From Lingula anatina (Eukaryota; Brachiopoda; Lingulata; Lingulida; Lingulidae), in NCBI RefSeq assembly GCF_001039355.2, contig NW_019775946.1, positions 446,417-510,416 of the forward strand: DNA of 64,000 nucleotides. The letters run 5' to 3'. The notes under the pieces were generated by a model. It saw only the letters and a list, made by a program, of their open reading frames with translations. It ran no database searches and was not told the origin of the DNA. The translations under genes and the position numbers were made by a program. Below, one piece after another: positions 57,301 to 64,000 of this stretch. Positions within the stretch are counted from its first letter, which is position 1, and each line of letters begins with the position of its first letter.

Positions 57301-58337
57301 AACCTTACTGAGGTCTGCGGGAATGTAATCAACTCTACAGTTATATTTACTGAAATAACAGAATTTGAAAAGAAAAATAAATAAATAAAAGAAAGTCTAC
57401 TCTACATTTTCTTTTTTTTCTGTTGGAGGAGTATTATATCTTTAAATTGATTATATCGGCGGTATATGCCGCTTTCTGGCAACGAGGAGCACTTGGTTAT
57501 GAAATAAAATGTATGCAGGGGTCGAAATCTAAATGTGGAGAACGTACTCGTGGGTCAAAGTTTTACACGTACAGGCCTATGTCCTGATACTGTTTACTGA
57601 CTGTTGGTCTATGCGATCTTTCCAAAAATAAACCCCCTACCTGAAGGAATAGACCGGTTATACAACAGTTGTACGTTACAGACCCCCCTAGGTATCACAA
57701 TTTAGACCACGGTGAAAGTGAAGAACAAAAGACTCAGACGTGGTGTAACTCGCATAACCGCACGTCTCGCATGAATGCGTTATAACCTGTTCATAGACCG
57801 TGGTCTAAATAAGATAGACCCCTCGTCAGCGGGGGTTATGTGACATCCACTCGTGCTTCGCACTCGTGTGTGCCACATAACCCTCGCTGACTCGGGGTCT
57901 ATCTATTACATAACTGTTCAACTAGGTACTGACAACAGGGGCGGATTTAGGCCGTCCTCTGAGCCCTCCGGAAGATGGTCAGATTTTCAAGTTTACATTG
58001 AAGGGTATCCAATTTTTCCTGTTGGAAGACGGTCAAAATTGGAGGATGAATCAACAAAAATAATTTGGAAGACTGTCAGTAAATAGCTCTGGATCCGCCC
58101 ATGGACAAGTACAGATGAACGCGATTATTCCTATGCCTATACCGGAAGTTAACACATCCTGACACATCACCTGGTAAAATCCTCCTTCAGCTTACTGATC
58201 AGCTGCTCGTCACCGAAGCCTGTCAGGATGATGCTGGCACCCCTCTTTGCCAAACCGTGGGCAATAGCAAGCCCAATCCCACTGGTGGAGCCAGTCACTA
58301 GCGCGACCTTGCCGTCCAAATGCCGTTCAACGCTCAT
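53293..58337 (-). CDS. Short-chain dehydrogenase, D-3-hydroxybutyrate dehydrogenase-like, copy C
   Basis: Third member of the array, same eight-exon plan: 58171-58337, 57225-57349, 55653-55775, 55346-55449, 55071-55143, 54061-54122, 53646-53699, 53293-53385; 801 nt, 266 residues, uninterrupted. It is closest to copy B, with which it shares [32 protein letters not shown] and the MITE in intron 5. Exon 2 reads [15 protein letters not shown], where A has [15 protein letters not shown] and [16 protein letters not shown]. Triad and cofactor residues are intact. Intron 1 is only 821 bp and unrelated to intron 1 of A and B. Intron 2 is expanded by repeats and contains an assembly gap (56401-56442). 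The 5' flank also differs, so its expression may differ; that is inference. Confidence 0.85.
54287..54321 (+). repeat. (TC)n microsatellite
   Basis: Pure TC run in intron 5 of copy C. Copy B has a shorter C-rich, TC-rich version near 47110-47135. Confidence 0.95.
54706..54952. mobile_element. Palindromic MITE-like element, GATCGATC family, copy 4
   Basis: Orthologous insertion of the 47515-47768 element in intron 5 of dehydrogenase C, with the same borders and orientation and a few small deletions. It therefore predates the B/C duplication. Confidence 0.85.
56060..56376 (+). repeat. ~320-bp direct repeat, left copy
   Basis: Matches 56547-56868 at an offset of about 487 bases (tgacaaactgcaatgatatg, acacgataacaagtttacca). 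It lies in intron 2 of dehydrogenase C. Its last third is related to the interior of dispersed repeat R. Confidence 0.9.
56401..56442. other. Assembly gap (run of N)
   Basis: 42 undetermined bases between the two direct-repeat copies. The gap size is probably nominal and repeat number here may be mis-assembled. A single N also occurs at 35140. Confidence 1.
56547..56868 (+). repeat. ~320-bp direct repeat, right copy
   Basis: See the left copy at 56060-56376. It runs directly into dispersed repeat R at 56879. The unit cagcataacttc…cccgatTatgctgattttcg occurs here and again at about 56930-56985, so R itself is built from internal repeats. Confidence 0.9.
56879..57161 (-). mobile_element. Dispersed repeat R, copy 2 (intron 2 of dehydrogenase C)
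   Basis: Inverted relative to 34871-35139. It ends at the same cacagatgtgtctgtacat palindrome and carries a longer (CGGCAT)n array at about 57071-57107. It stops only about 60 bases from the donor of exon 57225-57349. Confidence 0.85.
57813..57903. mobile_element. Short palindromic element in intron 1 of copy C
   Basis: Arms at 57813-57842 and 57874-57903 are 30-bp near-perfect inverted repeats (gatagacccc…ggttatgtg and cacataaccc…ggggtctatc) around a ~31-base loop that itself contains cgtgcttcgcacg. No flanking duplication could be fixed with confidence. Confidence 0.75.
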
Positions 58338-60386
58338 TATAGTGTATATATTTAACCTTTCCAGTCTCGAATGAGCAACTAAAGAGGCGTGCGTCGATAA
58401 GACAGAAACATCAGAGGCGTGCAGAGAGCGCGCACGTGGCGTCGCTCAGTGCTGACTGATAACGACACTGACAGCTGTTATCCGGATATTTGTCCTTCTA
58501 CACTGAACAGTTTTCATTGGACAATTCGAAACAAAGCAAATAAAATTATTAACGAACATGTCCGTTATTGCTATTTATCAATACAATTAATTCACGTGTT
58601 TATTGTACCACATTCACTGAATGATTTTTTTTAGAGAGCGCGTTTTTTCAGCACCTAGTTTGACGGAACCTCACAGCTTTTTACCATGTCGTGCATATTT
58701 AATATCCCCACATCCAACTGTATATTCTAAAATCTGCACTGATTTCCAGAAAACATCTGAATTTAGAGAAGTATAGGTAGACATTTTACATTAATGGAAC
58801 AAAAGCCTCCTGGGAATACGGCTCCTACGATTGACATCATTTGTTCTGAGAAAATCTCTCTTTTGTGTTTTGCTGCATTATTGATTGCATACTTGAAAGT
58901 ATAAAAAAGGGAAACAAAACAATTGTAATCGTTTTGCATGTATCGTTTCATACAGAATAATACTAGAATGACTCTCTCAAATAGAATTGTGACTGAGGGA
59001 TGCTGCAAAATGTGTATAAGTTGAAAATTTGGAAATCAATAATTAATCAAAGATAATTTGGTGAGCTAATGCCAAGGCTTAAGATAAATAAAAATCATTT
59101 CAAAGACCAATTGTCACTGCTAAATAAAAAAGTGTATTTGTTAATTACATTATAATAAAGATAATAGTGTGGCGGTTTTATTGAAGTTAAGACAGTTTAG
59201 ATGATTGTTGAAAAGATTAAAAAATAGACGAATGAATTTTTATTTCTAAAAACTTATTGTATGATAAAGCAGGATTGCGAGCTGAATATGGGGTAGGATA
59301 TTCTTTTTCCTCTAATTATAATGCTGTTCGCGCATGTCCACAGTGTTTATATAGCTGCCTTCCTAGATTGGTTGTGGTGTAAGATTCGATTTTAGGTTCA
59401 CAGATCGAGAAGAAGTGAGCAACAAGAGTCGTGGATTTCCAAACAGCTTTATTCCCACTACCTAACTTGTTCTCTCTACCCACCACCTGTTCTATTTATA
59501 TCTACCTTAATGTCTCATTATAATAATACCTTATCATAAATCTTTCTAGGCGCGGGCGCCGCGTCATCCTATAGTCTAGGCGCGGGCGCCGCGACATCCT
59601 AGGGGCGTGGGACATACTAAGGGGCGCCACCGCGTCCCTTACAGTGGAATGGGTAGAGGGCATGCATACTCTCCTGGACTTTTTTTTTTCATTTTGGCAT
59701 TTTGCATACGTTTCTATGAGGATTAAAGATGACCGTTTCAATATTTACTGCAGGCCTATTTTGAAACACAGCAAAGCTATTATTTCAGAGCAATACTTAC
59801 TTTATTTATATGGCCTGCTTTAAGTAGACCACAATTTGGGGGCTAAAAATATAATAATTTGGGGATTTAAATTCTTTTATGAAACCCACCCTTGGTCCCT
59901 TAATGTGCTTTACATGCTGGCGTGGAACGACCCTCACATTAGGTCTGTTTTTATTGATTTGTACAGATAAACATAAAAAGGATCTAGTAGTTTTATAATA
60001 GCGCATTTTATGCAATTTAGTTGTGCATTGATAACATTAAAAATAGATCTAAGGTATTTCTTACAAAGAATAAAATGATTTTCTGTTAATACAAAATTTC
60101 AAGTAGAACCTGCCTCCCCAGAGTGCGTTTGGTATCAATCCCATAGGCAGATTGCACGATTGCACTGCTATTCAGTGTATTCTCCTACTGAAATGTACAT
60201 GAGAGAAAAACTATTGTACCGCTGTGGTTGATATATACAAGAGATGCACCAGCTGTGTCACAGTTCAAGGCCACAGAGCTACGTTGTGGGCTAGTCCTGG
60301 ATAGTTGATCTGAGTAGATTGTCTAGTTAAATGTCTACTCTTATCTTGGATGTAGCATTCCATGGGCCTTAACCATTCCCGCGGAA
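58338..60386. other. Intergenic spacer between dehydrogenase C and the small myristoylated-protein gene
   Basis: No credible exon seen on either strand. Confidence 0.5.
59546..59605 (+). repeat. GC-rich 30-bp direct repeat
   Basis: The unit ctaggcgcgggcgccgcg-catcct occurs twice, 30 bases apart, followed by a degraded third (aggggcgtgg). Each unit contains the self-complementary ggcgcc. The G+C content stands out sharply from the A+T-rich surroundings. Confidence 0.8.
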
Positions 60387-60393
60387 TATATAA
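60387..60393 (+). promoter_or_regulatory. Candidate TATA box
   Basis: TATATAA in cgcggaatatataaacaaag, followed about 28 bases later by GACAG|GTACGTA, a good splice donor at 60415. An acceptor, TATATTTTCAG, lies at 60740-60750 before the coding exon. A short non-coding first exon is therefore plausible but unproven. Confidence 0.45.
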
Positions 60394-60886
60394 ACAAAGC
60401 ATCTTATCTTGACAGGTACGTAAAAAAAAACGTGTGATAGAAGTATCAAGTCGTTGATTCTGTTTGAGGTCTTCGGATTGATGGTCGAGTGTTGAACAGT
60501 AAATTCTATGACCTACTTGTACATGAAAGAGCTATATATTTCGAGGAACATTTTATTAGTACAGCTGCAAGCCTTATATCCAAATATCTAGGCAGACAGC
60601 CGACTAGGGTAATGGGTTCGTGAGTAGATGGTGTATGCAGTTTATTAGAAACGCTAGTATTTTATGGGACGCTAGTATTTTGAGACAAATTTTGTTTTAA
60701 AACGGTGAGATTCACTTCAACAAACGAGTGTGTCATGTGTATATTTTCAGCACTGCATTCCTCCCGTTATCATCAAAGTATTTCACTTCGTCAAGTTCAT
60801 CACAAGGCTCTTTTCATACAGGTAGAGACTTTCAGATTTATGTTTTTCCAAAGGTACTGTGCAAAATAAAGGAAATAAAACCTGCC

Positions 60887-61168
60887 ATGGGTTGCGGGGC
60901 GTCAATGGTTTCCCCAGGCTTTAGCGGACTATTTCACAGTGAACGCTACGGGAAGATAGGCTCAAGTGACGGACGACCACCACGCCCGCACCAAGCCAGA
61001 ACACACAGCGGCAGCCCGAGCAGAAGCAGCTGGGAGCCGTCCCCAGGGTTCTCGGGCCTGTATAAAAGCAACCGTTATGGTAGGATAGGCTCGCCCGTCA
61101 TCATAAAGTCAGAAGCATTTAAAGACAGCGGTGAATCACGGCAATATGAAATACATTCTCCAGACTGA
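60887..61168 (+). CDS. Small uncharacterised protein with N-myristoylation signal and doubled motif
   Basis: 93 residues; I do not recognise the family. The start is ATG at 60887 because its context, CTGCCATGG, is strong and the product begins MGCGAS. That fits an N-myristoylation signal (Gly2, Ser6), and Cys3 is available for palmitoylation, predicting membrane attachment. An in-frame ATG at 60728 would bury this signal. The protein contains two copies of one motif, SPGFSGLFHSERYGKIGSS (residues 8-26) and SPGFSGLYKSNRYGRIGSP (about 55-73). A Pro/Ser/Arg-rich linker separates them and an acidic tail, ESRQYEIHSPD, ends the protein. The codons of the two motifs differ widely, so the protein sequence rather than the DNA is conserved. 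There is no signal peptide or membrane segment. One exon holds the whole frame; a 5' non-coding exon is likely. Confidence 0.65.
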   Translation: MGCGASMVSPGFSGLFHSERYGKIGSSDGRPPRPHQARTHSGSPSRSSWEPSPGFSGLYKSNRYGRIGSPVIIKSEAFKDSGESRQYEIHSPD

Positions 61169-61781
61169 GCAGTAACCAGCATTCAATCTTAACGGACACA
61201 TTCGTCAATTGATTCGTTCAACGGTAGCACTGAGAGACAGAAATGCCTAGCATATTTGGATATCAAAGAAAAAAATTCATGAATTGTCAGTCAAAAAACG
61301 TTGAGATATGGTACACAAGCTCAAGAAATGGATGAAAAGAGGCAAATTTTAAGGCAACTACGTCAAAGAATTTAAGAAAAAAGTGGGCAATCCACGCCGT
61401 TCATCTTCTGGAAGCGTTTAGTTTCGCTGCCCAATGCCCGAGGTCTGTTTTTAACAATATGTCAATACTTCCAACAGGACACAAATGAACGTAACAAATG
61501 CAATAAGGAGTGCAATTTTTGTTGTTGGAAAGAAAAAACGTCTATATCTAGATGCGGAGAAGAACAAGTTTATTTACGGCCGTTTTTTTTTTAAAAAGCG
61601 CCAGATCTCAAACTTTATTTAACCAGGGTCAACAGACAGTTTTAGTTGGCAGCAACAACTTCTAAATTTGTGTCATAATTCATTGTAGTTTTCTCAAAAG
61701 AAAAGTTGTTAGCGACGAAACCGATCGCCCCAAAAAGTTAAACTTCTTAACTAGTCACTACTACCTCAACAGCTGAGCACT

Positions 61782-61832
<51 letters not shown>

Positions 61833-63475
61833 AACTTGAGTCAATGAAAAAACGTCTTCCAATAATTGCAGCCCATAACTTATGGCATAACTGCCATATT
61901 ATTCATTAGAAAATAATATTTTTAATGTCAGTAGGAACCACACTGACCTTCAGAGATAACTTTACACCGGCCAAGGTATGATATAGTGTTAAGTTAGGTT
62001 TCAAGTTGTCTCCGAAGCTCAGGGTGGTTGTCAGCACTTCTTTGGCAGATATAATTTTCAAATATACGCATGATCGTACCTAGGTTTAGACAGGTAATGT
62101 ACTTTATACTTGAAATGCTATTTCTTTTATCGCTTGTGAGAACTTGACTTCGATAAATCGGACCACAAATCTTGCGTCACTGGTTTACCTTTTCCGATAG
62201 TGAATGTCTACTGCACCTGTGATTTAAACGAGACCTTTGTTAACCATGTAAATCAACAGTGTTATAATTTCCATACAGTGCCCTGAACGAAATAACTTAT
62301 AGTCTTCACAAAATGCATGTATTACTAGTTCAGTTGTATAATAATTGTACATTGCACCGGTACCAGTAGTTCATGATAATCGGCCTTATTGTTACGAAAA
62401 ATGCATTTATGTAAAAATTTGTTCAGTTCAATCTTACTGATATGAACAAAGGCGACAGGTAAATTTAGTTCATCTTTTTATTAATTATTTCACCATTGTG
62501 CCATAGACCTATGTATATGAACTGCCCAACACCCAGCCCTTGGGGCTTAAAAGACACTTAATATGCTATAATATCTTATACAAGCATTCTTGACAGACTT
62601 TGTAATTGCAGTACATTTTATGACAGGTGATGTAGGTTGAAACATGCAATGCATGACCTAAGACTATTTTCCAAAATATTTCATGTACAATTACCATTTG
62701 TAACAACTCACATTATTTATATCAGAATGTTAAACCAGTAATACACCAGTATGTAACACACATTTACATTATTAATAATTCTCAATATTATGCATGACCA
62801 CTCTTTGTACAGTATTTTAAGTAAAATCTTCAGCTGCCATGTTTGGTACAGTGAGTAAAATATGTAGAGAGCAAAATAATTTTCTTACTTTTGTTCAATT
62901 TGTAATCAAGTAAATTAAAACACTTATGTACATCATAAAACATCATAAAACATTCAAGTACATCTCTGGTTATGTAATAATACTTGGTGGACACCTGTGT
63001 GCCATCTTCAATTCAATGTCGTCTTAACAAAATGTCACTGCCATATCATCATTCGGTAAGAAAGAATAGTATGTGCGTCTAGTCACAAATAGCTTTAATT
63101 AATCTGATTAACTTTTATAAACCATTGTATTACCAGATCCATCTGGTGCAAAAGTTACCAAATGTGATGTAATAGAGAGCATCCATAAATACATGAATAC
63201 TAAGAAAGTAGTCACAGTTTCATGATCAAAGCTATTTAAAAACAATTAATAGTCATTCTTATTTGGCCCATTTGTACCTTAGAGTTTGAAATATTCATAA
63301 TGGAAGTGAACCCTGTGTAGCAGTCACCTAGTTGCATTACAGTCACCAACTTACTTATCATTTTTTTCTGCGAAGCTAAAAATTTTGTTGCCACTGGAAA
63401 ATCTATGGAGCCAAAATTCGTTTGCAGTTCTCTGGGTTATGTATCTGGCAGAAAAAATAAGGTCTAGCATCACAC
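61169..63475. other. 3' flank of the small-protein gene and probable GCDH 3' UTR
   Basis: No credible exon. A (TA)n run lies at 61785-61830. A minus-strand AATAAA (TTTATT, 62477-62482) could end a ~1-kb GCDH 3' UTR. The small-protein gene and GCDH converge here. Confidence 0.45.
61785..61830 (+). repeat. (TA)n microsatellite
   Basis: Pure TA dinucleotides, 23 units by count. Confidence 0.97.
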
Positions 63476-64000
63476 CTATTTGTCTGCAGTGAAAGCCTGA
63501 ATACCAGTGATAGCTCTTCCAAGTATCAAGGCATGAATGTCGTGAGTACCTAGAAATAAATTGTTTTCATTTTTAAACATTTCAACTTCATTAGCTGTAA
63601 AAAAGACATGCATGCATGGGGATCAGATGGCACAGAAGATGGCACAGGATATAACACAGAATCTAAAAATACAGATACGAAATTGAACTTGGCCTAAGCA
63701 CATGAATGAATGAATAAGGTGGAAATGTACCTTATCTCCCTATCATTCAAATGTTTAAAAAAATTTCTGAAAAATGATGTGTTTATCTCAGTTAAATACT
63801 TATCTCCTTTCCTACATATCAATATCAGTTATGCAACAGGGATGTTCCTGGACATTAAGACTAAATTATGTATTCATTTAAAAGTATTACTTTAATGCTC
63901 ATGCACATCAATACAAACCAAAATAATATTTTATTATACATAATTTGACAATAGCAAGCAAGGAACATGTATAAATCACAAAAGGTGTCCCACCTTCATA
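63476..64000 (-). CDS. GCDH: Glutaryl-CoA dehydrogenase, C-terminal exons only
   Basis: Mitochondrial FAD enzyme of lysine and tryptophan breakdown (glutaryl-CoA to crotonyl-CoA). Two pieces are visible on the minus strand: 63994-64000 (end of the penultimate exon, TATGAAG|GTGGG) and 63476-63549 (last exon, with acceptor TTCTAG at 63550-63555). They join in phase to [19 protein letters not shown] (Thr inferred beyond the edge), then IQAFTADK and a TAG stop. The [20 protein letters not shown] block is the family's C-terminal signature and contains the Glu-Gly-Thr next to the catalytic region of acyl-CoA dehydrogenases. The rest of the gene lies to the right of the window. Confidence 0.93.

Noticed and set aside
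60728-60886. N-terminal extension of the small protein from an upstream ATG
   Set aside because: The extension contains an acceptor-like TTTTCAG at 60744-60750 within it, has a weak start context and would hide the MGCGAS lipidation signal.

Overview
The window is nuclear DNA of an animal. It holds intron-rich protein-coding genes with GT-AG junctions, intron-hosted C/D snoRNAs, head-to-head promoters and many short non-autonomous repeats. Gene content and structure fit an invertebrate, most likely a lophotrochozoan such as a mollusc. That assignment is inference, because no species-specific marker is present. The DNA is visibly A+T-rich outside exons.

From left to right: the 3' part of a KIND/RasGEF protein (KNDC1-like, 243-11346, +); pantothenate kinase (14551-18356, -); the pyridoxal-phosphate homeostasis protein PLPBP (18928-21997, +), head-to-head with pantothenate kinase; GOLGA7 (24442-26018, -), which shares a 91-bp divergent promoter with succinyl-CoA ligase alpha SUCLG1 (26110-29712, +); mitochondrial Hsp70/mortalin HSPA9 (31922-39931, +), with four C/D-box snoRNA candidates in its introns; a tandem array of three 8-exon short-chain dehydrogenases resembling bacterial D-3-hydroxybutyrate dehydrogenase (40859-58337, -); a small putatively N-myristoylated protein with a doubled 19-residue motif (60887-61168, +); and the last exons of glutaryl-CoA dehydrogenase GCDH (63476-64000, -), running off the right edge. 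I assembled each gene by reading splice junctions and checking codon phase. In every gene complete in the window the exon lengths sum to a multiple of three and end in one stop.

Several products belong to mitochondrial or cofactor metabolism: CoA synthesis, PLP homeostasis, succinyl-CoA ligase, mitochondrial chaperone, ketone-body-type dehydrogenase and glutaryl-CoA oxidation. In an animal genome this is neighbourhood, not an operon.

The accessory material lies mainly in the dehydrogenase array (40.8-58.3 kb). It shows whole-unit tandem duplication, palindromic MITE-like elements, a 1.04-kb foldback element whose empty site is preserved in the neighbouring paralogue, a 92-bp inverted-repeat element whose target-site duplication copied a splice donor, and a GC-AG intron in one copy. 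I found no reverse transcriptase, transposase, CRISPR array or viral gene.
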